NCBI RefSeq assembly: GCF_004327335.1
Contig: NZ_QJUO01000021.1
Location: 1 to 64,000, forward strand
From: Stutzerimonas kirkiae
Lineage (GTDB): Bacteria; Pseudomonadota; Gammaproteobacteria; Pseudomonadales; Pseudomonadaceae
Direction of reading: 5' to 3'
Length of the DNA stretch: 64,000 nucleotides
Position numbers and translations under genes: made by a program. The notes under the pieces were generated by a model. It did no database searches, had not been told where the DNA came from, and saw nothing but the letters and a program-made list of their open reading frames with translations. Position 1 is the first letter of the stretch. Each line of letters opens with the position of its first letter. This document shows, piece after piece, positions 28,435-41,069 of this stretch.

Positions 28435-31400
28435 TCAATTCGGCTTCTCGAAGGGTCTGTCGAAGGTGATCTGCGGCGATTGCCAGGCCCCCTTGACGTC
28501 GTACTGCACCGTGGCGAAACGGGCCACCCTGTCCCCCAGCAGCTTGTCGGCGATGAACAGCGCCCCGCCGATGGCCGGCGCGCCGACGATCAGCGCGGCC
28601 AACGGCAGGTTGTTGCTGACCGGCAAGGTCACCAGCAGCTTGGCATCGATACTGTCGGTGACCATATCCAGCCGGCCATTCAGTTCCAGATTGCTCGACG
28701 GACTGGTGACAGTGATAGGTTCACGGGTCAGGAATACGCCATCGGAAGCCTGCAGGGTACCCTTGAGCCGGTCATAACCCAGGCCCTTGCCGAACAGGTC
28801 GGAGAAATCCAGCCGCAGGCGACGGCCAATGGCGTTGAAGTTGAGCAGGCCGAACACACGCAACGCCTGCGCACTGCCCTCGACCTCCTTGAACTGGCCA
28901 TTGCGCAGTTGCGGCGCCAGCGTCCCCGAATAGCGTTGCAGAGCGAACCAGGCCGGCGACCCCGGCCAGTTGCCATCTGCATCGAGATGGAAGCTATTGC
29001 TGCTGGTCGATGGCGCGAAGCCCCAGGCGAGCAATACATCCTCGAGGTTGCCGCCGTGCAGACGCCCCTTGTAGGTCGTTCGCCCATCCTTCCAGGTCAT
29101 CTCGCCACCGATCTTCAACCCCTTGAGATCCAGGTCGATATCGCTCATGGCGGTGCCACCGGCAACCGGCCGCAGCTTCAGCGCCCAGCGCCCGAGCAGG
29201 CTGTCGCCACGGAACAACTGTTCGATCAGCAAATCGACCGCCGGCAGGCTGGCGGGGTCGATGCCCGCCAGTGGATCGACGGAGACGCTCTGCGCATCCG
29301 CCTCCTTCGCCGCCGGCAGGCGCAGATAGCGCAGCCTGACGTCAATTGGCGCGCCGGTCGCGGACGGCAGGCGTACCTGGCCGTCGACCACCTGGCTGCG
29401 CAACCCCAGTTGCCAGGCGTTCTGGATCGAGCGCAGATCGACATCCAGCGAGTCGATACGGGTGCCGAAGCCCTCGAAGCGGTCCAGCCGCAACCGTGCC
29501 TCGCGAAGAAACGACAGATCCGCCGGCATGCCTTGGCGGCCCTCGCCCTGCACGTTTTCCAGCACGGCCTGCCAGGCATTCCAGTCCAGTTGCGACAAGC
29601 GCCCGCGCACGCGCAAGCCCTGGTTGCCCGGCAACGCCGCCGCGCCGCCGCCGAGGCGCAACTCGCCACGCCCCTCCTGCAGGCGCCCTGCAGGCGCCAT
29701 GTAGACCAGGGCAGCCAGGGCCGCATGCTGGAATTCATAGCGCCGCTGCTCGCCCTGCAGGGTCATATGGAAGCTGGTATCACGGCGGGTCGAGGCACCC
29801 TTGCGGAAAGGCTCGGGCAGGTCGATGGCCAGGCCCTGGAGCGAAGAGTCCACCTGCAGGCGGGCGGCAGCACCGCCGATGTCGACGCGCAACTGGTAGG
29901 GCAGTTCACCACGGGCGGGCAGTTGCTGCGTCACACCCAGCCAGCGGGTCAGGCTCTCCAGCGCCAGGCTGCCGCGCACCTCGATGCGCGACAGCGGCTC
30001 GCCGGGACGCCCGGTCGCCAGGATACGCCCGCTGACATCCCGCCCGAACGCCCGGGCACTGACCCGGGTCGCACTCAACCCCTTGGCCGAGTCGTAGCGG
30101 AAATCACCCGCCAGCGCTCTCAGCTTCAATTCCGGCTCGCGTAACTGCAGGCTTGCATCGCGACTGGAAAAATCCACCCGTATCTGCGGCTGCGCGCCAC
30201 GGGCCAGCGGAATATCCAGATCGAGCTGCGCCTGCAATGGCCCCTCGGCCTGCCAGCCGGCGAACACCTGCCCGGTGCCGAGCGGTGCTTCCTGCAGGAT
30301 ATGCATGCCATCGGCCAGTGTCCCGATGACCTTCCCCTGCAGCGCCAGTCGCGGCGTATGCCCTTCCCTGGCCGGCGCGATCTCGGCCTGCGCCTGCAGC
30401 ACCTGACTGTTCAGGATGCGCCCCTCGTCCAGGCGTACCCGCACCCGGCCATTTTCCACCAGCACCTCGCCACGCCCCTCGCGCAGTGCCGGCCAGCCGG
30501 GCTGGAAAGCCAGCTCGGCGTCACGCACCTTGAAATACAGGCCGAGGTGGTGAGCCACCGCAGGGGCGCCCTTGTTCAACGAACCCTGGTACTGGAAATA
30601 GCCCTGCTCCACATGACCGGCGCGAATGGCGTCCTTCAGCCAGTCGACCAGTGCCGGTGTCAGCGCGGGAGAAAGCGTCGGCAGGTAGCGCTCGGTAAAA
30701 CGGGCATCCGCGTCGCTCATCCCAACCCGCAGGTCCATGTAGTCTTCAGCCTCGGGATCGCGCATCAGGCGGATCAGCAAATCGCCCGCCAGTTGTCCTT
30801 CTTCGCCATCGAGCCGCAGGTAGGGCGCCCGCAACGTGAAAGCCTGCTCATCCAGATGCCACTGCAGGCTGCCCTGGCTGCGCCGGTAATGCCAGGCTGC
30901 GGGAAACAGCCGCGCCAGGTGCAGGGAAAAATCCCGGCTATCGAAACGCAACTCGCCACTCCCCAGGTCGCCGGTGATGCTACCGGAAACATTGCCGGCG
31001 GCCGGCACCCAGCCATGCTCGCGGATACTGACCGCCTCCAGGTTGGCGCTGTAGGACAGCCGCTGCGCCAGCTCCCGGTCGGGGCGATAGTCGAGCTGCA
31101 GGTTGCGCAGCAAACCGCTGGGGGCCAGATCGTCCAGCGCTTCGGCTGCGACTTCCGGCAGCACCATGACTTCGCGCAGCAGATGGGCCAGGGGCCGCAG
31201 TTGCACATGGTCGGCGCGCAGGCGCCAGTGCCCAGTGGCCCGTTGCTGGTCGAGCAGCAGGCGCATGTCGCCCTGATGCTCCTCGCCCTGGACGAAGGTC
31301 AGCCCGTCGAGCTGCATATGCCAGCCCGCTTCGCGCTGCTCGGCGTGGACGGTGACGCCCAGCTCGCTCAGCGGCGCGACCGAACGCTCGCCCTGCGCCA

Positions 31401-32244
31401 GTTCCAGGCGTGGTGCCTGCAAGCGCGCCACACCGCGCTCGAGCCGGCGCTCGCGGATACGCAACCAGAGCTCGCCGCCCATTTCCAGTTGGCGCACCCG
31501 CCAGTCCGACGGCAAGTGGCCAGGCACCAGCGCCGCCCAGTCACTTTGCGGCAGATCGAGATAGAGATCGAGGGCGGAATCCTGCCATTGGCGACCGTCG
31601 ACATCCAGCCGTGCCTGCAGGGCCAGCGGCTTGCCATCCGGCAACAGCAGGTGGCCATCCAGCCGCAGACGCTCGCCCTGGCTCTGCAGCGCCAGGTTGG
31701 CATAGCTCAGGGTCTGCGGCTGCCCGCCCGCGACGGTCAGGGTCAACTGGCTGTCGATCAGGAGCAGATTGCGCACCCTGCGCAGCCCCTGCAGGATCGC
31801 CTGCGGATCGGCCGCCGCCTGCGGCGTATGTGGGCTGAAGCCCTCCACCCGCCACGCGCCCGTATCGTCCTGCTGCAGGCTCAGGTGCAGGCCGGCCAGA
31901 CGCAGCTCGCTCAGGTAGGGCTGGCGCGTCCAGAGGCTCTCGGCCAGGTCGGGCACCAGTTCCAGGCGGTCCAGCCGCAGCGGGTTGTCGCCCTCGCCGA
32001 TGAACACGTCATGCGCCAGCAGCCTCGGCAACAGGCCATCCCAGCGGCCTTCGAGGCGCTCGATGCTCACCGGCACACCCAGTTGCCGCGCCACGATGGC
32101 CTCGGCATCCGCCCGGTACTCGGCCACCAGCGGCACCAGTTGCCGCCCCAGGCTCACATAGAGCGCCAGCAACACCAGGCCGCCCCCCAGCAGACCGACA
32201 CACCGGTAGAGGGTGCGGGCAACGAGATCGGCGAAGTGCTTCAT
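28435..32244 (-). CDS. yhdP: YhdP-family AsmA-like protein, predicted inter-membrane phospholipid transport
   Basis: Very large envelope protein of 1269 residues (E. coli YhdP about 1266). It has one N-terminal TM helix (about 15-33, VGLLGGGLVLLALYVSLG) and a long periplasmic beta-rich body (DUF3971/AsmA_2). The C-terminus has the FxFsdL-type motif LDFSDLFGKGLGYDRLKGTLQ. With TamB and YdbH it is thought to form a hydrophobic bridge carrying phospholipids to the outer membrane. Start at MKHFADLVARTLYRC. It follows rng by about 35 bases, the standard order mreB-C-D...rng-yhdP in gammaproteobacteria. Confidence 0.9.
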   Translation of the reverse strand: MKHFADLVARTLYRCVGLLGGGLVLLALYVSLGRQLVPLVAEYRADAEAIVARQLGVPVSIERLEGRWDGLLPRLLAHDVFIGEGDNPLRLDRLELVPDLAESLWTRQPYLSELRLAGLHLSLQQDDTGAWRVEGFSPHTPQAAADPQAILQGLRRVRNLLLIDSQLTLTVAGGQPQTLSYANLALQSQGERLRLDGHLLLPDGKPLALQARLDVDGRQWQDSALDLYLDLPQSDWAALVPGHLPSDWRVRQLEMGGELWLRIRERRLERGVARLQAPRLELAQGERSVAPLSELGVTVHAEQREAGWHMQLDGLTFVQGEEHQGDMRLLLDQQRATGHWRLRADHVQLRPLAHLLREVMVLPEVAAEALDDLAPSGLLRNLQLDYRPDRELAQRLSYSANLEAVSIREHGWVPAAGNVSGSITGDLGSGELRFDSRDFSLHLARLFPAAWHYRRSQGSLQWHLDEQAFTLRAPYLRLDGEEGQLAGDLLIRLMRDPEAEDYMDLRVGMSDADARFTERYLPTLSPALTPALVDWLKDAIRAGHVEQGYFQYQGSLNKGAPAVAHHLGLYFKVRDAELAFQPGWPALREGRGEVLVENGRVRVRLDEGRILNSQVLQAQAEIAPAREGHTPRLALQGKVIGTLADGMHILQEAPLGTGQVFAGWQAEGPLQAQLDLDIPLARGAQPQIRVDFSSRDASLQLREPELKLRALAGDFRYDSAKGLSATRVSARAFGRDVSGRILATGRPGEPLSRIEVRGSLALESLTRWLGVTQQLPARGELPYQLRVDIGGAAARLQVDSSLQGLAIDLPEPFRKGASTRRDTSFHMTLQGEQRRYEFQHAALAALVYMAPAGRLQEGRGELRLGGGAAALPGNQGLRVRGRLSQLDWNAWQAVLENVQGEGRQGMPADLSFLREARLRLDRFEGFGTRIDSLDVDLRSIQNAWQLGLRSQVVDGQVRLPSATGAPIDVRLRYLRLPAAKEADAQSVSVDPLAGIDPASLPAVDLLIEQLFRGDSLLGRWALKLRPVAGGTAMSDIDLDLKGLKIGGEMTWKDGRTTYKGRLHGGNLEDVLLAWGFAPSTSSNSFHLDADGNWPGSPAWFALQRYSGTLAPQLRNGQFKEVEGSAQALRVFGLLNFNAIGRRLRLDFSDLFGKGLGYDRLKGTLQASDGVFLTREPITVTSPSSNLELNGRLDMVTDSIDAKLLVTLPVSNNLPLAALIVGAPAIGGALFIADKLLGDRVARFATVQYDVKGAWQSPQITFDRPFEKPN

Positions 32245-32278
32245 GCGGGTGCTCTCCAGATACGCCCTGACTGTCTAT

Positions 32279-33736
32279 TCAGAGCAGCACCACGTCATAC
32301 TGTTCCTGGCCATACATGCTTTCCACCTGAAATTTGATGGAACGTCCGATGAATGCCTCCAGGTCGGCGACATTGCCCGACTCCTCGTCCAGCAGGCGGT
32401 CGATCACCTTCTGGTTGGCCAGCACCCGATACCCCTCGGCCTGGTAGGCGCGGGCCTCGCGCAGAATCTCGCGGAAAATCTCGTAGCACACCGTCTCCGG
32501 CGTCTTCAGCTTACCGCGCCCCTGGCAGTGTTCACAGGGCTCGCACAGTACCTGTTCGAGGCTTTCCCGGGTACGTTTGCGCGTCATCTGCACCAGCCCG
32601 AGTTCGGTGATGCCGATGATATTGGTCTTGGCATGGTCGCGTTCGAGCTGCTTCTCCAGGGTGCGCAGCACCTGGCGACGATGCTCCTCGTCCTCCATGT
32701 CGATGAAGTCGATGATGATGATGCCGCCCAGGTTGCGCAGCCGCAGTTGCCGGGCAATCGCGGTGGCCGCCTCGAGGTTGGTCTTGAAGATGGTTTCTTC
32801 CAGGGTGCGATGGCCGACGAAGGCGCCGGTGTTCACATCGATGGTGCTCATCGCCTCGGCCGGATCGATCACCAGGTAGCCGCCGGACTTGAGCGGCACC
32901 TTGCGCTCCAGGGCGCGCTGGATTTCGTCCTCCACCCCATAGAGATCGAAGATCGGCCGCTCCCCCGGGTAGTGCTCCAGGTACTCGCCCAGTTCCGGCA
33001 TCAGTTCGTCGACGAACTGCCCGACCTTCTGGAAATTCTCCCGCGAGTCGATGCGGATCTTCTCGATACGTGGGTTGACCAGGTCGCGCAGGGTCCGCAT
33101 CGGCAGCGCCAGGTCCTCGTAGATCACCGTCGGCGTGGGCGCCGTCTTGATCTGCCCGGCGATCTGCTCCCAGAGACGGCGCAGGTAGCGGATGTCCATG
33201 AGGATTTCATCCTTGCCCGCGCCCTCGGCGGCGGTACGCAGAATGAAGCCGCCATTCTCCTCGATACCCTCGGCGGCCACGCACTCGGCCACAACCTGCT
33301 TGAGCCGCTCGCGCTCGGCCTCATCCTCGATACGCAGGGAAATACCGACATGGCTGGTACTCGGCATATACACCAGGTAGCGCGAGGGAATCGACAGTTG
33401 CGTGGTCAGGCGCGCGCCCTTGGTGCCGATCGGGTCCTTGGTCACCTGCACCACCAGGCTCTGGCCCTCATGCACCAGTGCGCTGATCGGCTCCACCGCG
33501 TTGCCTTCGCGGCTGGAAATCTCCGAAGCGTGGATAAAGGCCGCACGGTCCAGGCCGACATCCACGAAGGCCGCCTGCATCCCCGGCAGCACCCTGGCTA
33601 CCCGGCCCTTGTAGATATTGCCGACGATGCCGCGCTTTTGCGTACGCTCGACATGCACTTCCTGCAGCACGCCGTTTTCCACCACCGCCACACGCGACTC
33701 CATGGGCGTGATGTTCATCAGGATTTCTTCACTCAT
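32279..33736 (-). CDS. rng: Ribonuclease G
   Basis: Endoribonuclease of 485 residues that matures 16S rRNA 5' ends and cuts mRNAs. An S1 domain (NIYKGRVARVLPGMQAAFVDVG) is followed by the RNase E/G catalytic core with Asp residues in STIDVNTGAFVG and GGIIIIDFIDM. The zinc-link CEPCEHCQGRGK lies near the C-terminus. It lacks the long disordered tail of RNase E. The start MSEEILMNITPMESRVAVVE (33736) follows GGGGAGAAG; an upstream extension of about 100 residues is antisense noise. Operon maf-rng-yhdP. Confidence 0.95.
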   Translation of the reverse strand: MSEEILMNITPMESRVAVVENGVLQEVHVERTQKRGIVGNIYKGRVARVLPGMQAAFVDVGLDRAAFIHASEISSREGNAVEPISALVHEGQSLVVQVTKDPIGTKGARLTTQLSIPSRYLVYMPSTSHVGISLRIEDEAERERLKQVVAECVAAEGIEENGGFILRTAAEGAGKDEILMDIRYLRRLWEQIAGQIKTAPTPTVIYEDLALPMRTLRDLVNPRIEKIRIDSRENFQKVGQFVDELMPELGEYLEHYPGERPIFDLYGVEDEIQRALERKVPLKSGGYLVIDPAEAMSTIDVNTGAFVGHRTLEETIFKTNLEAATAIARQLRLRNLGGIIIIDFIDMEDEEHRRQVLRTLEKQLERDHAKTNIIGITELGLVQMTRKRTRESLEQVLCEPCEHCQGRGKLKTPETVCYEIFREILREARAYQAEGYRVLANQKVIDRLLDEESGNVADLEAFIGRSIKFQVESMYGQEQYDVVLL

Positions 33737-33785
33737 TGTTCTTCTCCCCTGGGGTTCCCGCTGCACGACAGCAAAGGGCCTCGAC

Positions 33786-34397
33786 TCATGCTTCACCGCC
33801 GGACGTGAAATGCCAGCAGCCGATGCCATGCCTGCCGAGCAACCGGGCAGTCTCGTACAGGGGCAGGCCCACCACTGCGGAATAACTGCCATGCAAGTAC
33901 TCGACGAACACCGCCGCCGCGCCCTGGATGGCATAACCGCCGGCCTTGTCCGCCGGTTCGCCGGTGTCCCAGTAGCGCCCGGCCTGCTGCACGGAAATCT
34001 CGCCGAAACCGACACGGCTCTCCACCAGGCAGGTCTCGCAGGCATCCGGCCCGACCAATGCGACAGCGGTCAGCACCCGATGTTCGCGCCCGGACAACGA
34101 CCGCAGCATGGCCAGCGCGTCGTCGCAGTCGGCAGGCTTGCCGAGGATGCGCCCATCGAGCACCACCGAAGTGTCGGCCCCCAGCACGAACAGCGCCGCC
34201 CCCTGCTGCCGTTGCCGCAGCGCCAGCCGCCCGGCCTCGGCCTTTTCCTGCGCGATGCGCAGCACATAGTCCTCGGCGCGCTCGGCGGCAAGCGGGGTTT
34301 CATCGATGGAAACGGGCAGAAGAGAAAAGGCAACGCCGATCTGTTCGAGCAATTCACGACGGCGTGGCGATGCGGAAGCGAGAAACAATGCGGCCAT
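33786..34397 (-). CDS. Maf-like nucleotide pyrophosphatase (YhdE type, dTTP/UTP)
   Basis: Nucleoside triphosphate pyrophosphatase of 203 residues that removes non-canonical or excess nucleotides. The N-terminal signature is [15 protein letters not shown] is the catalytic stretch, [16 protein letters not shown] follows, and the ending is [16 protein letters not shown]. The start [13 protein letters not shown] (34397) is the family start. The genomic position next to rng and mreD favours the YhdE paralogue. In other pseudomonads maf directly follows mreD; here a PEGA protein gene is between them. Confidence 0.9.
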   Translation of the reverse strand: MAALFLASASPRRRELLEQIGVAFSLLPVSIDETPLAAERAEDYVLRIAQEKAEAGRLALRQRQQGAALFVLGADTSVVLDGRILGKPADCDDALAMLRSLSGREHRVLTAVALVGPDACETCLVESRVGFGEISVQQAGRYWDTGEPADKAGGYAIQGAAAVFVEYLHGSYSAVVGLPLYETARLLGRHGIGCWHFTSGGEA

Positions 34398-34530
34398 GCC
34401 GGCTCCTTGTTGGAAATGCGGACAGGTTCGCATATCTCGGCATGTGGCGGGAAGCGCCAGTGGGGCAGCGGCTACCGGTATCGGCAGCAGGTCTTTCTAG
34501 AGTCGTGCAGGCAAGAGCCGGACAAAGCGT

Positions 34531-34574
34531 CGAAGGCTGGACGAGAGGTCGGAGTCCATCTCGTCCAGCCTTCG
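34531..34574. repeat. Hairpin repeat, copy 2
   Basis: Perfect 16-bp arms CGAAGGCTGGACGAGA and TCTCGTCCAGCCTTCG with a 12-base loop, in the 263-bp gap between maf and the PEGA gene. CCAGCGCT follows. Member of the family at 14514, 50665, 60571 and 62269. It could end transcription of the PEGA gene. Confidence 0.65.
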
Positions 34575-34660
34575 AGCCGCCAGCGCTCCCCTCGCCTTCC
34601 GGGCGTCTGTCGGCTTTTACCCATCAACCGCCATGGCGGCTACCTTGCAATGGCTGGCTA

Positions 34661-35812
34661 TCAGAAGTTGAAATTAATCACCTGGTCGCCATTCAGATCC
34701 AGGGAACGGCTCTTGGTCACGCCGCCGACACTGACCTTGATCTCATAGGCGCCACTGTCGAGCATCAACGATACCGGCGTGGAGCCATAGGCCTGATCGT
34801 TGATCAGCACCTGGTCGTTGAACCTGTTGCTACGCACGATCAGCGAATGGCTCTTGCTGTCGCACAGTTCATAGGACACATCGAGTATGGCGCAGGCCAT
34901 CATCTTCTTCGCCGTGACCGCCGCTTCGATACTGACCTGTGCCGAAACCGTACCGTCCAGGCTCATGTTGGCCTGGGAGAAATCGCTCTTGGTGCGATAG
35001 CTGAACCAGTTGGGGCTGACCTTCAGGTCGCTCACCTGGTCACGGATCTCCTCGCCCAACACCCGCTGATAGTGCTCCTGCACCCACTGCGGCATGCGGC
35101 CGTCGTACTCGTAGTCGGCCAGGCAGGCCGCCAGGCTCTTGGCGGTCGAGCAGCGGAAGGTGATGGCTTCGTTGAAATAGATGGTACGGTCCAGGCGTTG
35201 GGCGATGGCCTGGATACGCTTGCTGTCGCGCTGGCGCACCTCGGATGCGAGTTGTGCCTTGAGGCGCTCGACATCGCGCGCGGCCTGGGTGAACCTGAGA
35301 TGCTGGTCGCCAAGTTCCTTCTCGACGCTCTGCACCCGCAGGCGCACGGCATTCTCTTCGTCGGCACTGCGCTTGTAGTCCTCCAGCAGGCTGTCCAGGC
35401 GCTCGCGATTGGAGGTCTGCGCGAAGAAATCCTCGACTTCCAGGCGAATCAGCTTCTTCACGTTGGTCGATTGCAGCGCAGCGGCGCTCTGGGCGCTCTT
35501 CTCGACCCGCAGGCTGTCTTCCAAGCGCTTGCGATCCAGCAGGATTTCATCGAGTTCGGCAATCTTCACCGCCAGTGCCTGGGCCCGGGAAGAAGTCGGC
35601 ACACCCGAGGCCGAATCCCCGGGAGCCTTTTCGCCCGCACCGGTAGTGACCAGCAGGGTAGGTGCCGCCGGCTTGTCTTCGGCTTGCGACTCGCCGCCAC
35701 TGACCAGAGAAAGCAGCAACAATGCGCAAAAGAACGATGCCGTCAGTAAGACCGGCTTGCGCGCGCCCAAATATCCACCCGGTTTGGAACAATACGAAAC
35801 ATCAGTTTCCAT
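34661..35812 (-). CDS. Coiled-coil PEGA-domain protein, function unknown
   Basis: Protein of 383 residues without a recognised specific function. It has a hydrophobic anchor or signal sequence at about 19-45 (VLLTASFFCALLLLSLVSG), then a Thr/Ala linker, a long heptad-like region (about 75-195, rich in Glu, Lys, Leu and Arg) and a middle domain with CSTAKSLAACLADYEYDG and MPQWVQEHY. The C-terminus is PEGA-like: VLINDQAYGSTPVSLMLDSG followed by VSVGGVTKSRSLDLNGDQ. Six or so cysteines suggest disulfides outside the cytoplasm. It lies between mreD and maf, which are usually adjacent. The start at 35812 follows GAGTGG. An envelope role is inferred only. Confidence 0.65.
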   Translation of the reverse strand: METDVSYCSKPGGYLGARKPVLLTASFFCALLLLSLVSGGESQAEDKPAAPTLLVTTGAGEKAPGDSASGVPTSSRAQALAVKIAELDEILLDRKRLEDSLRVEKSAQSAAALQSTNVKKLIRLEVEDFFAQTSNRERLDSLLEDYKRSADEENAVRLRVQSVEKELGDQHLRFTQAARDVERLKAQLASEVRQRDSKRIQAIAQRLDRTIYFNEAITFRCSTAKSLAACLADYEYDGRMPQWVQEHYQRVLGEEIRDQVSDLKVSPNWFSYRTKSDFSQANMSLDGTVSAQVSIEAAVTAKKMMACAILDVSYELCDSKSHSLIVRSNRFNDQVLINDQAYGSTPVSLMLDSGAYEIKVSVGGVTKSRSLDLNGDQVINFNF

Positions 35813-36095
35813 AACCACTCGCCCGTGCTCTGTGTTGGTATTTCTATTTTTTCTGGAAAACGGCCACCTGGATCAGGGCCTGCCGACGTTTCATTACGCT
35901 CTCGCTGCAACCGATATCGCATCGATACCCGGCCCCAGCGCTTGCCCCTCCCCCCACGCCAACCTCGATTGAAAGCGGCGCACAAAACAGAAAGAGTCGG
36001 CATGGTTTCAGAAAAAACGCCCGCGTTCAAGATTGTCATGGCCAGAAGCCATGCCCCAAGTCAACGATTTGCAGCGAAACAGCGAGATCGGACAG
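35813..36095. other. Gap between the PEGA gene and mreD
   Basis: No gene is supported in these 283 bases. An AT-rich stretch (35834-35862) just upstream of the PEGA gene probably carries its promoter, indicating it is transcribed separately from mreBCD. Confidence 0.45.
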
Positions 36096-36584
36096 TCAAT
36101 TGACGTGGAAACGGCGGCGAACGCCCTCCAGGGCGATATAGATCCAGGGCCACAGCAGTGCACTGATCGGTACAGGAACCAGGAACAGCAAAGTCGGTGG
36201 ATGATTACCGGTCAGGGTGCGCAACCAGAGCTGAACCAGTTGAGCCACCCCGAAGATGACCAGCAGGACCATACTCTGCTGCCATAGAGGGAACATACGC
36301 AAGCGTTGTTGCAGGCTCAGTACCAGAAAGACGATCAGCACCAGTGGCAAACCGCTCTGCCCGAGCAACGTGCCACTCAGGACATCCAGCGCCAATCCCA
36401 GGCAGAACGCCACGGTCATACCGCCACGCTGCGGCAGCACCAGCGCCCAATAGGCGATCACCAGCCCCAGCCAGAGCGGTCGCCCCAGCGCCATGCCCTC
36501 CGGCATCGGCGCGATGCTCAACATCAGCGCCAGTATCCAGCTCAGCCAGATGACCCAGACATTACGCGAGGCTTCCTGGATCAC
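36096..36584 (-). CDS. mreD: Rod-shape-determining protein MreD
   Basis: Integral membrane protein of 162 residues with five to six hydrophobic segments, beginning VWVIWLSWILALMLSIAPMP. It is part of the MreBCD elongasome that organises lateral wall synthesis. GLALDVLSGTLLGQSGL is the characteristic central segment. It overlaps the mreC stop by four bases. Confidence 0.93.
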   Translation of the reverse strand: MIQEASRNVWVIWLSWILALMLSIAPMPEGMALGRPLWLGLVIAYWALVLPQRGGMTVAFCLGLALDVLSGTLLGQSGLPLVLIVFLVLSLQQRLRMFPLWQQSMVLLVIFGVAQLVQLWLRTLTGNHPPTLLFLVPVPISALLWPWIYIALEGVRRRFHVN

Positions 36585-37516
36585 TGGGCGGCCTCCTGTT
36601 CCCGGGTCGGCGCCTGCTCGACAGCGCTCTCCTCGTCCTGTCTGTCGGCGTTCAGTTGCGCCTCCGCAGCGGCATTGGCCCGCTCTTCCGGACTTCTCGA
36701 ATCGCTGAAGACCAGCAGCAGGTAACGGCTCCGGTTGAGCATCGCGGTCGGCGCCGCGCGCACGATGGCGAACGGCTGGCCGGAACCGTGGATGACCTCG
36801 GTCACCTGCGCCACCGGATAGCCCGCGGGGAAGCGCTGGCCGAGGCCGGAGCTGACCAGCAGGTCGCCAACCTTGATATCCGCGGTCTCGGCGACATGAC
36901 GCAATTCCAGGTAATCGGCATTGCCGGTACCGGCGGCGATCGCTCGCAGGCCATTGCGATTGACCTGCACCGGAATGCTATGGGTAACGTCGGTAATCAG
37001 CAGGACACGCGAGGCATAGGGCATCACTTCCACGACCTGCCCCATCAGGCCGCTGGCATCGAGTACCGGCTGGCCGATGAAGACACCATCCTTCGCCCCC
37101 CGGTCAACCAGGATGCGATGTGTGAAGGGATTCGGATCGACACCGATCAACTCGCCGGCGATCACCCGGTCATCGACCAGCGCCGAGGAATTGAGCAGTT
37201 CGCGCAAGCGCACATTCTGCTCGGTCAGGGTCGCCAGCTTCTGCAGGCGCCGCTGCATCAGCAACAGCTCCGCCTTGAGCTTCTGGTTCTCGGCCAGCAG
37301 GTTGCTGCTGGAGGTCATCTGCTGGGTCGCCCCCTCCCAGACGCGCACCGGCAGATCGGCCAGCCAGTAGAATGGCGCCAGCACCATCCCCATCTGGCTG
37401 CGCACGACCTTCAGCGCATCCAGGCGCGCATCCACCACCATCAAGGCGACACTCAGCACGGCGAACACCAGAAGGCGCACACCCAGAGAAGTCTTCTTGG
37501 CGAACAGTGGTTTGAT
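36581..37516 (-). CDS. mreC: Rod-shape-determining protein MreC
   Basis: Bitopic elongasome scaffold. TM helix at the N-terminus (LLVFAVLSVALMVVDARLD), coiled coil (LAENQKLKAELLLMQRRLQKL), and the periplasmic beta-barrel core with ELIGVDPNPFTHRILVDRG and GDLLVSSGLGQRFPAGYPVA. The conserved N-terminus KPLFAKKTSLGVRLLVF continues upstream of the first conventional start (GTG, 37480) to an ATC codon at 37516. That codon is preceded by AGGAG with seven-base spacing, and an in-frame stop lies just before. I therefore place the start at this ATC (311 residues), with the GTG form (299 residues) as the alternative. Confidence 0.88.
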   Translation of the reverse strand: MKPLFAKKTSLGVRLLVFAVLSVALMVVDARLDALKVVRSQMGMVLAPFYWLADLPVRVWEGATQQMTSSSNLLAENQKLKAELLLMQRRLQKLATLTEQNVRLRELLNSSALVDDRVIAGELIGVDPNPFTHRILVDRGAKDGVFIGQPVLDASGLMGQVVEVMPYASRVLLITDVTHSIPVQVNRNGLRAIAAGTGNADYLELRHVAETADIKVGDLLVSSGLGQRFPAGYPVAQVTEVIHGSGQPFAIVRAAPTAMLNRSRYLLLVFSDSRSPEERANAAAEAQLNADRQDEESAVEQAPTREQEAAQ

Positions 37517-37603
37517 GGCGGGCTCCTATCCAAAGCGGCATCAGGCCACAAGCCGCGGGCGACGGGGAAACTCCCGATCCACCCGTGGCCCGCAGTCAGC
37601 GGA

Positions 37604-40948
<3,345 letters not shown>

Positions 40949-40986
40949 AAGTCTTCAACACCTTTGAAACCTCTCCTCCCCAGACA

Positions 40987-41017
40987 CGCCAACGCGGGAG
41001 CAAGCTCCCGCGTGGCG
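40987..41017. repeat. Palindrome between dnaK and dnaJ
   Basis: ACGCGGGAGC-AA-GCTCCCGCGT is a perfect 10-bp stem with a two-base loop, extended by CC/GG on the outside. This is a common REP-like hairpin in pseudomonads and may trim or attenuate the dnaK transcript. Confidence 0.6.
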
Positions 41018-41069
41018 GATACAGGCCCCGGCTGCCACGCAGCGGGGCTGAAACACAGGCAAGCCGGGC

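Noticed and set aside
30301-32337. 678-codon plus-strand frame opposite yhdP
   Set aside because: Antisense shadow with Gln/His/Arg-rich composition and no motifs; yhdP has the expected length and C-terminal motif.
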